DNA of 64,000 bases from Pseudomonas sp. RC10 (GCF_038397775.1 NZ_CP151650.1:1798001-1862000), one strand, 5' to 3'; counted from the first letter of the stretch, positions 7,902 to 17,388 are shown. Notes: generated from the letters alone by a model not told the origin. Program-made: numbers and translations.

Positions 7902-9305
7902 ATGAGCCGTGCGTTCGATGCGCTGTCGGCACTTGAATTGCGCGCGCTCATCGTGGCTCGACACATTTCTCCTGTAGAGCTGGTCCAGCGCGCGCTGCAA
8001 CGCATCGAGGAAACGGAACCCCACATCAACGCCTTCGCCCACGTCGATGCAACCTCGGCGCTCATCGCTGCGCGAGAGGCGGAACGCAAGGTGTTGGCCG
8101 GCGAGCCGCTCGGTCTGTTGCACGGGTTGCCGGTGTCGGTGAAAGACCTGCTGGCCGTCGCGCACATGCCTTGGAGGTTCGGCTCGTGGACAGAGGGCGA
8201 CCGCGTTGCAACCTTTGATTGCCCGGCCGTCGAGCGCATCCGGGCGCAGGGCGGCTGCATTCTTGGTAAAACCACCACCAGCGAGTTCGGCTGCAAAGCG
8301 GTGGGCGACTCCCCACGGCACGGGGCGACGCGCAATCCTTGGGACCTTTCGCGCACGGCGGGCGGCTCCAGCGCGGGGGCGGCCGCCAGCGTTGCCTGTG
8401 GTGTCAGCGCGCTGGCGTTGGGCACCGATGGCGGCGGCTCGGTGCGGATTCCCGCCGCGATGAATCGGTTGGTCGGTTTCAAACCCAGCCTCGGCAGGGT
8501 GCCCTTCTTTCCCGCCGCTGCCACCCCCTCACTGGCGCACATCGGCCCCCTGACGCGCACCGTTCGCGACGCCGCGCTCTTGTTGCAGGCCGTCTCGGGT
8601 TTTGATCCCCGTGATCCCCACTCACTGTCCGATCCCGTGCCGGACTTTCTTAAGGCTTGCGAACGCCCATTGGGACGCCTGCGCATCGCCTGGTCGCCCA
8701 CCTTGGGCTACGCAAAGGTCGATCCCCGCGTGCTGGCCGTGGCAGAGCGTGCAGCCAAGGTCTTTAACGCTCTAGGCTGTGAGGTGGAGGAGGTGTCGTG
8801 GACGCTCCCCGATCCCCATCCGCTCTGGGCCGAGGCCTTCTACGGCGGAGTCGCTCAGCGTCTTCGCGACGCCATGACCACTTGTCCCGACCGGCTGGAC
8901 CCCGCCGTGCTGCCTTTTCTGCAAGCCGCTTCGAGACAGTCGCCCGTTGGAGGAGAGGTCTTGGCGCAACGCCGTGCGGGCGTGGATCAAGCACTGACGA
9001 GCCTGTTTGCTCAGTACGATCTGTTGCTGACTCCGACGCTGCCCATCAGCGCTCCGCCGGTGGGACCAAGCATTCCCGAAGGCCATGAAGATCGGGACCC
9101 CATCGGTTGGTCCTACTACACGTATCCGTTCAATCTCACTGGCCAACCCGCTGTTTCAATTCCCGCCGGCCAGACCGTCGAGGGGCTGGCGGTGGGGTTG
9201 CAACTGATCGCGCCAATGCACCACGAAGCGCTTCTGTTCAGCGCCGCCGCGGCTTTCGAGCAGGCTCAGCCATGGGCGCGGGAACTTCCACTGGCCCATC
9301 TGTAG
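7902..9305 (+). CDS. Amidase (amidase-signature family)
   Basis: A 467-residue amidase. The triad is Lys81 (LPVSVKDLL), Ser157 (TAGGSSAGAAASV) and Ser180 (GTDGGGSVRIPAAMNRLVGF). The C-terminal portion has the usual YDLLLTPTLPISAPPVG and NLTGQPAVSIPAG. The family hydrolyses amides and is also related to GatA; the non-GatA neighbours and the start SRAFDALSALELRALI argue for a catabolic amidase. It follows the allophanate-hydrolase-like gene after 39 bases in the same operon. Two different amidases beside one importer suggest stepwise cleavage of a substrate with two amide or ureido bonds. Confidence 0.88.
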   Translation: MSRAFDALSALELRALIVARHISPVELVQRALQRIEETEPHINAFAHVDATSALIAAREAERKVLAGEPLGLLHGLPVSVKDLLAVAHMPWRFGSWTEGDRVATFDCPAVERIRAQGGCILGKTTTSEFGCKAVGDSPRHGATRNPWDLSRTAGGSSAGAAASVACGVSALALGTDGGGSVRIPAAMNRLVGFKPSLGRVPFFPAAATPSLAHIGPLTRTVRDAALLLQAVSGFDPRDPHSLSDPVPDFLKACERPLGRLRIAWSPTLGYAKVDPRVLAVAERAAKVFNALGCEVEEVSWTLPDPHPLWAEAFYGGVAQRLRDAMTTCPDRLDPAVLPFLQAASRQSPVGGEVLAQRRAGVDQALTSLFAQYDLLLTPTLPISAPPVGPSIPEGHEDRDPIGWSYYTYPFNLTGQPAVSIPAGQTVEGLAVGLQLIAPMHHEALLFSAAAAFEQAQPWARELPLAHL

Positions 9306-9427
9306 AGGATGAAAGCCCTGTCCAGCTGAGTTAGGCTAGCGCAGCCGTTTTTACCGACACTCACGCGTCTGGCGCCCTGCCCGACGAACATGACCGCTGA
9401 GCGTTATCGCCTCTAAGCCAGACCTCT

Positions 9428-10174
9428 ATGACCCTCGACTCGACCGCAAAACTGACCCACGACTCGCCCGTGCCGCTCTACACGCAGCTGAAGGAATACC
9501 TTCGCTCGCGCATTCTGGACGGCACTTTTCAGCCGGGCAGTCGCATGGGATCGGAAAGCGAACTGGGTGCCACGTTTGGCGTCAGTCGCATCACGGTGCG
9601 GCAGGCGTTGGGCGATCTGCAAATGGAAGGGCTGATCTTCAAAATCCACGGCAAGGGCACCTTCGTCTCCAAGCCCAAGGCGTTTCAGAACGTCACGTCC
9701 CTCAAAGGGCTGGCCGAGGCGCTGGCGGATTCGGGCTACGAAGTCGTGAACCGGTTGTGCGGCTTCGACTACGTGCCCGCCGACGCGACAGTGGCCCAGC
9801 GACTGCAGTTGAGCGAAGGCGACACGGTGCTGGAGATCCAACGGGTGCGATTGGTCAATCGTGAGCCCGTCTCGCTGGAAATCACTTACCTGCCCGAGAC
9901 CGTCGGGCGCCGACTGGGATCGGCCGACCTTGCGACTCGGGACATCTTCCTCATTCTGGAAAACGACCTCGACATCTCCCTCGGCCATGCGGACCTGGCC
10001 ATCGACGCCATTGAAGCCACTGCGCACATGGCCGCTGCGCTGGGTCTCAAGACTAAAGCGCCGATCATGCGCATCGAACGGCTGACCCATACCGCTGAAG
10101 GACAGCCGCTGGATTTCGAATACCTTTATTACCGGGGTGACGCGTTCCAGTACCGGTTGCGGATCGATCGGTAA
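9428..10174 (+). CDS. GntR-family (HutC-type) transcriptional regulator
   Basis: A 248-residue regulator. The N-terminal winged helix runs about 15-80 (VPLYTQLKEYLRSRILDG, GSESELGATFGVSRITVRQA, KIHGKGTFV). The rest is a UTRA effector domain (DTVLEIQRVRLVNREPVSLE, then PLDFEYLYYRGDAFQYRL). HutC-type GntR proteins normally repress neighbouring catabolic genes until a pathway metabolite binds the UTRA domain. It lies last in the transporter-amidase cluster with a 122-base gap, so it may have its own promoter. Confidence 0.9.
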   Translation: MTLDSTAKLTHDSPVPLYTQLKEYLRSRILDGTFQPGSRMGSESELGATFGVSRITVRQALGDLQMEGLIFKIHGKGTFVSKPKAFQNVTSLKGLAEALADSGYEVVNRLCGFDYVPADATVAQRLQLSEGDTVLEIQRVRLVNREPVSLEITYLPETVGRRLGSADLATRDIFLILENDLDISLGHADLAIDAIEATAHMAAALGLKTKAPIMRIERLTHTAEGQPLDFEYLYYRGDAFQYRLRIDR

Positions 10175-10297
10175 CCGTCGCCTGTCGACGATCATCAGAT
10201 AACGTACGAAACAGACACCTGCCCCGTTTCTCCCAGCTATGCTAGCCAAGCAGTGATTTGGCCAGCACACGTTGGGTGACAGGGAGGTGGTGAGCAG

Positions 10298-11587
10298 ATG
10301 CAGGACGAGGCGCTGGAAATCCTGGTGGTCGACGACCAGGAGGAAAATCTGGAAGAAATGCAGGAGCTGCTTGAAGAGCTCGACAGAACCGTTCGGTGCG
10401 TCGATTCCGGGGCCAAGGCGCTGACGTGCATGGCATCCGGCAAGATCGGCCTGGTGCTGATGGACGTGCAAATGCCGGGGATGAGTGGCTTCGAAGTCGC
10501 CCGCCGAATGCGTGAAGATCCCAGCACCCGCTTCACCCCCATCATTTTCATCTCCGGGATGCGCCAGACCGACGAGGTGCTCGATCAGGGCTATTCGGCC
10601 GGGGCGGTCGATTTCATGACCAAACCGGTGCAGCCGACGATGCTGATCCACAAGGCGCGGGTGCTGCTGGAGCACGACCGTTACCGTCGAGGATTGCTGC
10701 AAACCGGTCGGCAACTGGAGCGGGAGCGGGCGTTCAATGCCTCGATTCTCGACAACACCGCCGAGGGCATCATGGTGGTGGGCAGCGACGGCCTCATCCA
10801 GTTCGCCAATCCGGCGATCACCCACATGCTGGGGTGTCAGGATGACGAACTGCGAGGCACGCCCTTGCTCGACTGGATCGAGACACCCCACGACGAAGAC
10901 TGGCAGACCTCGGTGTGGCTCGACCATTTCCAGCGCGGCGAAAGGCTTCGGCTGCACGACGCGAATCTGCGCAATCGCGAAGGGCAAAGCATCCCGGTCG
11001 CACTCTCCTGTTCGCCTCTGTCTCAAGGGCAGGACGCAATGACCCTGCTGGCGCTGGACATGTCGGCAGTGCGCGAGCTTCACCACCAACTCGAAGTCAT
11101 GACCATCACCGATGCACTCACGGGATTGCTCAATCGCCGTGGGTTCGTGCAAGCGTTGCAGGCGGCCATTTCCCGCAATCAACGGACCGGCAAGATGAGC
11201 GCGTTGCTGTACCTGGACCTCGATGGCTTCAAGCAGATCAACGATCAATTTGGCCACGACCGGGGCGATGACGCGCTGCGTTGGGTCAGCCAGCAACTGC
11301 AAGGCTGTCTGCGGCCCTACGACCGGCTGGCGAGAATCGGCGGCGACGAGTTCACGGTCATCATCGAAGGTGTGAATGGCCCCGAGGACGCGGCAGCGGT
11401 GGCCGAAAAACTCATCACCCAAGTGTCTGCCGAACAGACCCGCTTCCGCCTGGGGGCCAGTATCGGCATCGCCTGCCTGCCGGAGAGCGGAAGCACCATT
11501 GAAGACCTGATGCGCGCGGCGGACTCGGCGATGTACGACGCCAAGCGGCGCGGCAAGGGGCAATTCCGATTCGCCCCCGACGCGTAG
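10298..11587 (+). CDS. Response regulator with PAS and GGDEF domains (diguanylate cyclase)
   Basis: A 429-residue signalling protein. The receiver domain (about 7-125) has the acidic pocket Asp12/Asp13, phospho-acceptor Asp56 (LMDVQMPGMSG) and Lys109. A short helical linker is followed by a PAS domain (about 145-265, ASILDNTAEGIMVVGSDG). The GGDEF domain (about 280-427) has an intact GGDEF at 348-352 and an RxxD inhibitory site (RPYD) five residues before it, so it should make c-di-GMP under product inhibition. AGGGAGG lies upstream of the ATG. No partner histidine kinase is next to it. Confidence 0.92.
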   Translation: MQDEALEILVVDDQEENLEEMQELLEELDRTVRCVDSGAKALTCMASGKIGLVLMDVQMPGMSGFEVARRMREDPSTRFTPIIFISGMRQTDEVLDQGYSAGAVDFMTKPVQPTMLIHKARVLLEHDRYRRGLLQTGRQLERERAFNASILDNTAEGIMVVGSDGLIQFANPAITHMLGCQDDELRGTPLLDWIETPHDEDWQTSVWLDHFQRGERLRLHDANLRNREGQSIPVALSCSPLSQGQDAMTLLALDMSAVRELHHQLEVMTITDALTGLLNRRGFVQALQAAISRNQRTGKMSALLYLDLDGFKQINDQFGHDRGDDALRWVSQQLQGCLRPYDRLARIGGDEFTVIIEGVNGPEDAAAVAEKLITQVSAEQTRFRLGASIGIACLPESGSTIEDLMRAADSAMYDAKRRGKGQFRFAPDA

Positions 11588-11593
11588 ATAGCG

Positions 11594-12220
11594 TCAGCCC
11601 GACCGTTCCAGATACGCGCAAAACATGTCGGACATGGCCGTCGCGTACGCCTCGATTTCCACCTCGGTTCTCGGCGTTTGTGAAAACGCCTTGCCCACTT
11701 TGCTCATCGTGGCCGTGATCAGTTCCCCGACGCGTTGCCGATGGGCGTCATCCGCGTCTGGCAACACCTCTTGCATGAATCGGACAATCGCCTGCTCACC
11801 TTTTTGCCGGGTCTCGCGGGCTTCCGGAGCGTGACGATAGAGCGGGGCGGCGTCATCGAGGGCCACACGCATGTCGGCCTCTTCGCATTCCGAGCGGAGG
11901 AATGCGTGGACAAGGTTTCGCAATCGCTGCAAAGGCGGCGTGGCGCTGTCCTCCAGCAGGCGGCTGAGCATGTCGGTGGTTTGCTTCCACTCGTCACTTT
12001 GCAAGCGGAACAGAATCGCGGCTTTATTCGGAAAGTACTGATAGAGCGATCCGATGCTCACCCCGGCCTTCTCGGCCACCCGGGCGGTGGTGAAGCGGGT
12101 CGCGCCTTCTTTGGCCAAAACCTGAACAGCGGCCTGAAGAATGATCGATACCGACGCTTCGGAGCGGGCCTGTTTGGGCTGTTTGCGCAGGGAAATCGCG
12201 GGTTTGCGGGAATCGGTCAC
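11594..12220 (-). CDS. TetR-family transcriptional repressor
   Basis: A 208-residue TetR-type regulator. The N-terminal DNA-binding domain has ILQAAVQVLAKEGATRFT and the recognition segment AGVSIGSLYQYFPNKAAIL. The rest is a helical ligand domain of the AcrR type. It is divergent from a predicted O-methyltransferase gene, and the 92-base gap holds a long inverted repeat (12231-12267). Autorepression plus control of the methyltransferase is the simplest reading. Confidence 0.92.
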   Translation of the reverse strand: MTDSRKPAISLRKQPKQARSEASVSIILQAAVQVLAKEGATRFTTARVAEKAGVSIGSLYQYFPNKAAILFRLQSDEWKQTTDMLSRLLEDSATPPLQRLRNLVHAFLRSECEEADMRVALDDAAPLYRHAPEARETRQKGEQAIVRFMQEVLPDADDAHRQRVGELITATMSKVGKAFSQTPRTEVEIEAYATAMSDMFCAYLERSG

Positions 12221-12230
12221 GGCGGCTCCG

Positions 12231-12267
12231 GAATGCGATTATCAAATGTGAGTGATTGATCGCATTC
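12231..12267. promoter_or_regulatory. Inverted repeat, likely TetR operator
   Basis: GAATGCGAT (12231-12239) and ATCGCATTC (12259-12267) are perfect nine-base arms 19 bases apart in the divergent region between the TetR gene and the methyltransferase gene. An outer CCGG pair extends the symmetry imperfectly. The position fits an operator shared by both promoters. Confidence 0.5.
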
Positions 12268-12312
12268 TATTCCGGCGATGTGATTTGCGCATCGTTCACA
12301 CCGGAGAATCCC

Positions 12313-12978
12313 ATGAATACATTGACCACTCGCCCTGTTGCCCCACTCTTGGAACGTCTGTTCGCGGCGGCTGACGAGCAATCCCCGAGGAACAGCCCGG
12401 AGCTGTCCACCCTGTCCCAGGAAGATCTTTCGCGCCTGATGCGCAGCAAAACCGATTATCTGGAGTTCTATGGTCGTCTCAAGGATTTTCCACTGGCCGT
12501 GTCCCGCGAAACCGGCGCCTTGCTGTACATGCTGGCGCGCAGTTGCAAAGCCCGCATGGTGGTCGAATTCGGCACCTCGTTCGGCATTTCGACCCTGCAC
12601 CTGGCGGCAGCCCTGCGTGATAACGGCGGCGGTCTGTTGATCACCAGCGAGTTTGAATCGTCCAAGGTCGCCCAGGCGCGGGACAATCTGGTTGCAGGCG
12701 GTTTGCTCGATCTGGTGGAAATCCGCGAAGGCGACGCCCTGAAAACGTTGGGCCAGGACCTGCCGGACTCCATCGACCTGGTGCTGCTCGACGGCGCCAA
12801 GGCGCTCTACCCGGAAATCCTGAGCTTGGTGGAAAGCCGCCTGCGTCCCGGCGCGCTGATCATCGCTGACAACGCCGATTACGCCCCGGATTACCTGGCA
12901 CGGGTGCGCTCGGTGGAGCAGGGGTATCTGTCGATCCCGTTTGCCGATGAGGTCGAGCTGTCAATGCGCCTGGGCTGA
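12313..12978 (+). CDS. Class I SAM-dependent O-methyltransferase-like protein
   Basis: A 221-residue cytoplasmic protein of the predicted O-methyltransferase type. Motif I is ARMVVEFGTSFGISTLHLAAA, the acidic ribose-binding position is in LITSEFES, and later motifs are EIREGDALKTL, DLVLLDGAKALY and GALIIADNADY. Start ATG at 12313 is chosen because GGAGAA stands four bases before it; an upstream in-frame start lacks a ribosome site. The acceptor substrate is unknown. Divergence from a TetR repressor suggests induction by a small, perhaps phenolic, compound. Confidence 0.82.
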   Translation: MNTLTTRPVAPLLERLFAAADEQSPRNSPELSTLSQEDLSRLMRSKTDYLEFYGRLKDFPLAVSRETGALLYMLARSCKARMVVEFGTSFGISTLHLAAALRDNGGGLLITSEFESSKVAQARDNLVAGGLLDLVEIREGDALKTLGQDLPDSIDLVLLDGAKALYPEILSLVESRLRPGALIIADNADYAPDYLARVRSVEQGYLSIPFADEVELSMRLG

Positions 12979-13237
12979 GGCGCGGCCGTCGGTAAGTGAA
13001 CGCTCAACAGGTTACGTGATACATTCGCCGCCGCTTTGCGCCACCTCCTGCCGGGGCCTTCCAGACGAGGGTGTCGAGCCTGAGAAAGTGCGCGGCGAGA
13101 TCTCACCGATGCATGCGCCATGACGCGTGCACGGGGCTGGAAACTTCATGACCGTGAGGGTTTTCCGCTCCCTTTGTTGCCTGTTGTTCAGGTGTAAACT
13201 CGACGTTCGCGCTTACGCGCATTCAGGTCCTGCGAAC

Positions 13238-14296
13238 ATGACACAGATTTCCGAACGCCTTCTGGTGCAGGCGCATCTAGACGCCAAACAGCCCAAACCC
13301 CTGACCCCGGAAGAGGAAGCCGAGTACCGACGCCTGATCGCCGCCGAGCTCAAGGCCCAGGACGCGGTGCTGGTCGCCCACTATTACTGCGACCCGGTGA
13401 TTCAGGCGCTGGCCGAAGAGACGGGCGGTTGTGTGTCCGACTCGCTGGAAATGGCCCGCTTCGGCAAGAATCACTCGGCCAAGACCGTGCTGGTGGCCGG
13501 TGTGCGATTCATGGGCGAAACGGCGAAAATCCTGACCCCTGAAAAACGCATTCTGATGCCGACCCTCGAAGCGACCTGCTCGCTGGACCTGGGCTGTGGC
13601 GTCGATGAGTTCACCGCGTTCTGCGACAAGCACCCCGAGCGCACAGTCGTGGTGTACGCCAACACTTCGGCGGCGGTCAAAGCCCGTGCAGACTGGGTCG
13701 TGACCTCAAGCTGCGCGCTGGAAATCGTCGAAAGCCTGATGGACAACGGCGAGACGATCATCTGGGGACCGGACAAGCACCTGGGGCGCTACATCCAGCG
13801 AGAAACCGGCGCCGACATGCTGCTGTGGGACGGCGCGTGCATTGTCCATGAAGAATTCAAATCGCGTCAGCTGGAAGACATGAAGGCGCTGTACCCGGAT
13901 GCGGCCATTCTGGTGCACCCGGAATCGCCGGAATCGGTGATCGACCTGGCCGACGCAGTGGGCTCCACCAGCCAATTGATCAAGGCTGCACAGACCCTGC
14001 CGAACAAGACCTTCATCGTGGCCACTGACCGCGGCATTTTCTACAAGATGCAGCAGCTGTGCCCGGACAAAATCTTCATCGAAGCCCCCACCGCCGGTAA
14101 CGGCGCGGCCTGCCGCAGCTGCGCGCACTGCCCGTGGATGGCCATGAACACCCTGGCGCGCACCCTGCAATGCCTGCGCGAAGGCACCAACGAAATCTTC
14201 GTCGACCCGGCGATCATCCCCCAGGCCGTCCGGCCGTTGCAGCGGATGCTGGATTTCACCCAAGCGGCGCGGCTCAAACTCTCAGGCAACGCGTAA
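13238..14296 (+). CDS. nadA: Quinolinate synthase A
   Basis: A 352-residue [4Fe-4S] enzyme that condenses iminoaspartate with dihydroxyacetone phosphate to quinolinate in NAD synthesis. Diagnostic segments are [21 protein letters not shown], the cysteine regions [10 protein letters not shown] and [15 protein letters not shown], and [13 protein letters not shown]. The ATG at 13238 gives the usual family length; in-frame sequence further upstream to 13127 is unlike the family. The 259 bases before it show no gene; TAAACT at 13195-13200 may be its -10 box. Confidence 0.96.
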   Translation: MTQISERLLVQAHLDAKQPKPLTPEEEAEYRRLIAAELKAQDAVLVAHYYCDPVIQALAEETGGCVSDSLEMARFGKNHSAKTVLVAGVRFMGETAKILTPEKRILMPTLEATCSLDLGCGVDEFTAFCDKHPERTVVVYANTSAAVKARADWVVTSSCALEIVESLMDNGETIIWGPDKHLGRYIQRETGADMLLWDGACIVHEEFKSRQLEDMKALYPDAAILVHPESPESVIDLADAVGSTSQLIKAAQTLPNKTFIVATDRGIFYKMQQLCPDKIFIEAPTAGNGAACRSCAHCPWMAMNTLARTLQCLREGTNEIFVDPAIIPQAVRPLQRMLDFTQAARLKLSGNA

Positions 14297-14300
14297 GAAG

Positions 14301-14435
14301 CAGCTACGAGCTGTAAGCTACAAGCTACAAGCTGCAAGAGAAAGCAGCGCAAGATTCGAGTCCCTCGCCGGAAGCAAGACCGCAGCGAATCTGCTTTTTC
14401 TTGCGGCTTGAAGCTCGGAACTCGCCGCTGCTCCC
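14301..14435. repeat. Intergenic repeat with GCTACAAGCTGCAAG units and hairpin
   Basis: Degenerate direct units around AGCTACAAGCTACAAGCTGC (14315-14335 region) are followed by an inverted counterpart CTTGCGGCTTGAAGCTCG near 14400-14417. A related block lies at 46143-46210. This is a different family from the GTAGGAGC REPs in the window. It lies between the convergent ends of nadA and the M48 protease gene and may help end both transcripts. Confidence 0.6.
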
Positions 14436-14437
14436 CC

Positions 14438-15871
14438 CTAGTTCATGAGTTCTTTGACGGCCTTTTCTTGGGCGATGATTTCCTGCTGCCGCGCGTCGAT
14501 CCTTGAGGCCAGCTGGAAGTTGTTGTTCGCCCGACGTTTGGCGAATTCCAGCTGCTGAACGGCTTGTTTGAAGTCACCCATCAACGCGAAATACTCGGCG
14601 CGGGCCTGGTGCGAACCGATGGTATTGCCCGAGAGACCACGGGCGTCGGCTACCTGACTCCAGATGTCCGGGTCGTCGGAGCGACTTTTGAGCAGCGTTT
14701 CAAGAGCTTTCAGCGCTTCCGGCGCTTTGGACTGTTTGAGCAGCACATCGACCTTGGCCTGATTCAGCGGGTAATCGTCCGGGTACAGGTCCAGCATCCG
14801 GTTCACCCGCTGCTGCGCGTCGGGGAACCGGTTGTTGGTGATGTCCAGGTTGATCAAGGCCAGGTTGTAGGTGATGTTGTCCGGCGCCTTCTCGATCAGC
14901 GGCTTGAGGCTGTCTCTCGCTTCGTTCAACTGACCGGCTTTGGTTTGCGCCAGCGCGAGGCCGTAGCGGGCGGCGTCGTTTTTCGGGTTTTCGGCCATTT
15001 GCGCACGGAAGCGCTTGGCGGCCATGCCCGGTGTTTCTTCATAAACCAGCACGACCCGCGCGCGCATCAACTGGTAAGTGAGGCTGTCCTCCTTGCCCCC
15101 CGGTTTGGCCTGTTCGGCACGGTTGCGGGTGTCGGCGATACGGGATTCGGTCACCGGGTGACTCATCAGGAACTCCGGCGGCTTGGCATCGTAGCGGTAT
15201 TGACGGGCCAGACGCTCGAACATGGTCGGCATGTTGCGCGGGTCGTAACCGGCTTTCTCCAAATTCATGATGCCGATGCGATCAGCCTCGGCCTCATTCT
15301 GCCGGGAAAAACGCGCTTGTTCCTGAATCGCCGCAGCCTGTGTCCCGGCAATGGCAGCGATACCCGCGTCACCCGCGCCTGCCACGGCCATGACGATACC
15401 GGCGAGCATGGCGGCCATTACCGGCACCTGCATGCGTTGTTGCGCCTGAACACCACGGGCGAAGTGGCGTTGCGACAAGTGAGCCAGCTCGTGCGCGAGC
15501 ACCGCCGCGTATTCGCCCTCGGTTTCGGCGTGCAGGAACAGACCGCCGTTGACGCCGACGATCCCGCCGGGGGCGGCGAAGGCATTGATTTCGGGAGTGT
15601 TGATCAGGATGAATTCAAGCCGGCGATCCTGCACCTGACTGGTTTCAGCGAGGCGGTAGACCGACGTCTCGACGAAATCCTTCAACTGCGGATCGGACAA
15701 TTGAGGCACTTGCGCGCGAAGCAGCCCCAGCCATGCGCGGCCCAGGTCGTGCTCCTGTTGCGGCGAAACAATGGATGAGCTGGCGTCGCCGAGTGAGGGC
15801 AGGTCGTCCGCGAACGCAGGGGTCGCCAGCAGGCATGCGAGCGTCAGCAGTGTGGGGCGCAGAAAATTCAT
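14438..15871 (-). CDS. bepA: M48-family metalloprotease with TPR domain, BepA-like
   Basis: A 477-residue periplasmic protein with a signal peptide (MNFLRPTLLTLACLLATPAF, cleavage near AFA-DD). The zinc protease motif HELAH is at 127-131 and the third-ligand region is NEAEADRIG. The C-terminal third is a helical TPR array (KNDAARYGLALAQTKAGQLN, YPLNQAKVDVLLKQ). This architecture matches BepA (YfgC), which helps assemble or degrade outer-membrane proteins such as LptD with the BAM machinery. ATG 15871 gives a proper signal peptide; longer in-frame sequence upstream would bury it. Confidence 0.88.
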   Translation of the reverse strand: MNFLRPTLLTLACLLATPAFADDLPSLGDASSSIVSPQQEHDLGRAWLGLLRAQVPQLSDPQLKDFVETSVYRLAETSQVQDRRLEFILINTPEINAFAAPGGIVGVNGGLFLHAETEGEYAAVLAHELAHLSQRHFARGVQAQQRMQVPVMAAMLAGIVMAVAGAGDAGIAAIAGTQAAAIQEQARFSRQNEAEADRIGIMNLEKAGYDPRNMPTMFERLARQYRYDAKPPEFLMSHPVTESRIADTRNRAEQAKPGGKEDSLTYQLMRARVVLVYEETPGMAAKRFRAQMAENPKNDAARYGLALAQTKAGQLNEARDSLKPLIEKAPDNITYNLALINLDITNNRFPDAQQRVNRMLDLYPDDYPLNQAKVDVLLKQSKAPEALKALETLLKSRSDDPDIWSQVADARGLSGNTIGSHQARAEYFALMGDFKQAVQQLEFAKRRANNNFQLASRIDARQQEIIAQEKAVKELMN

Positions 15872-16017
15872 GCACGAAACTCTGAGACAGAAAGGCGTTA
15901 CTGTAGCTGGCTCAATGGCTTGCTGACCAGAGTGGGGTATTCTTGCAAACTTGTAAGAAGATTCTTCAGCCAGCGCCATTTTCTGTGCGATTTGATGTGT
16001 CTACCCGGAGAGAAAAG

Positions 16018-16269
16018 ATGTCTGACGCTGTAGGTCGCCCCGCGACGAGCGATGCCGAGCTGGACGCCAGTGGTCTGAATTGCCCGCTGCCGCTGCTCAA
16101 GGCCAAGATGGAACTCAACCGTCTGGCGAGCGGCGCGGTGCTCAAAGTGACCGCTACCGATGCGGGTTCGCAGCGTGACTTCCGCACCTTCGCCAAGCTG
16201 TCTGGCCATGCGCTATTGCATGAAGAGGCCGCTGACGGCGTTTATCGGTACTGGTTACGCAAGGCCTGA
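16018..16269 (+). CDS. TusA/SirA-family sulfur-carrier protein
   Basis: An 83-residue small alpha/beta protein. The sulfur-accepting motif is LNCPLPLLKAKMELN with Cys22 as the persulfide site, followed by GAVLKVTATDAGSQRDFRTF and a C-terminal YRYWLRKA. GGAGA stands eight bases before the ATG. Some TusA-family members relay sulfur for tRNA thiolation or molybdenum cofactor work; which applies here is unclear. The PerM-like permease gene follows after 48 bases. Confidence 0.88.
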   Translation: MSDAVGRPATSDAELDASGLNCPLPLLKAKMELNRLASGAVLKVTATDAGSQRDFRTFAKLSGHALLHEEAADGVYRYWLRKA

Positions 16270-16317
16270 CCGTTTTTACCCCATCGCTTACTCCCCTTTT
16301 GCCCCAAAGGTTCATCG

Positions 16318-17388
16318 ATGTTCAAAGTGCTTCGCGACTGGATGCAGCGTTACTTCTCGGATGAAGAGGCCGTTGTGCTGGCGGTGCTGTTGGTTCTGGC
16401 GTTCACGGTTGTTCTGACCTTGGGGGGCATGCTGGCACCTGTACTGGCAGGGCTGGTATTGGCGTTTCTGATGCAAGGCATGGTGGTGCAACTCGAACGC
16501 CTGCGCATGCCGGAAGGCGGCGCGGTGGGGTTGGTTTTCGCATTATTCATGGGCGCGCTGGCGCTGTTTCTGCTGGTGCTGGTGCCGTTGCTCTGGCATC
16601 AGCTGATCACCCTGTTCAACGAGTTGCCGGGCATGCTCGCCAAATGGCAGTCGCTGCTGTTGCTGCTGCCGGAGCGTTATCCGCATCTGGTTTCAGATGA
16701 GCAAGTCTTGCAGGCGATCGAAGCGGCCCGTGGCGAAATCGGCAAGTTTGGTCAATGGGCGCTGACGTTCTCGTTGTCCAGCCTGCCGTTGCTGGTCAAC
16801 ATGATGATCTACCTGGTGCTGGTGCCGATTCTGGTGTTCTTCTTCCTAAAGGACCGTCGGATGATTGGCCGCTGGTTCCGAGGGTACCTGCCTCGCGAGC
16901 GTACGTTGATTACCCGCGTCGCCGAGGAAATGAACCGGCAGATCGCCAATTACATCCGTGGAAAAGTCATCGAGATCTTCATCTGTGGCGCGGTGACTTA
17001 CATCGCCTTCGTCACGATGGGCCTCAATTACTCGGCGCTGCTGGCGATGCTGGTGGGGATTTCCGTGGTAGTGCCTTATGTCGGCGCTGTCGTGGTGACA
17101 GTGCCCGTTGCGTTCATCGCACTGTTTCAATGGGGCTGGAGCGATCAGTTCATTTACCTGATGGCGGTCTACGGGATCATTCAGACCCTGGACGGCAACG
17201 TGCTGGTGCCGCTGCTGTTTTCGCAAACCGTGAGCCTGCACCCGGTCGCGATCATCTGCGCGGTGCTGCTGTTTGGCGGGCTGTGGGGATTCTGGGGGAT
17301 TTTCTTCGCGATCCCGCTGGCGACCCTGTTCAAGGCCGTTCTGGATGCATGGCCACGCAATGAACCGACGGTGGCGCCGTTGTTGTAA
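16318..17388 (+). CDS. AI-2E/PerM-family membrane permease
   Basis: A 356-residue inner-membrane protein with about seven to eight hydrophobic segments, first at residues 20-60, and a central soluble stretch (LPGMLAKWQSLLLLLPERYP). The C-terminal half carries the family segments YIRGKVIEIFICGAVTYIAF and QTLDGNVLVPLLFSQ. Family members have been linked to autoinducer-2 export and to Na+/H+ antiport; the role here is not known. It lies directly after the TusA-like gene in the same orientation, probably one transcript. Confidence 0.88.
   Translation: MFKVLRDWMQRYFSDEEAVVLAVLLVLAFTVVLTLGGMLAPVLAGLVLAFLMQGMVVQLERLRMPEGGAVGLVFALFMGALALFLLVLVPLLWHQLITLFNELPGMLAKWQSLLLLLPERYPHLVSDEQVLQAIEAARGEIGKFGQWALTFSLSSLPLLVNMMIYLVLVPILVFFFLKDRRMIGRWFRGYLPRERTLITRVAEEMNRQIANYIRGKVIEIFICGAVTYIAFVTMGLNYSALLAMLVGISVVVPYVGAVVVTVPVAFIALFQWGWSDQFIYLMAVYGIIQTLDGNVLVPLLFSQTVSLHPVAIICAVLLFGGLWGFWGIFFAIPLATLFKAVLDAWPRNEPTVAPLL

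Noticed and set aside
9413..11563. 716-codon open frame on the minus strand opposite the GntR and GGDEF genes
   Set aside because: The plus-strand genes show complete known domains with motifs in place. The antisense frame has no recognisable domain and arises from high GC content.
13127..13237. N-terminal extension of nadA
   Set aside because: The in-frame upstream sequence is unlike NadA, and the ATG at 13238 gives the family's usual length and start.
14345..14375. T-loop-like GATTCGAGTCC in the repeat after nadA, suggestive of a tRNA remnant
   Set aside because: No acceptor, D or anticodon stems can be built around it; it belongs to an intergenic repeat.
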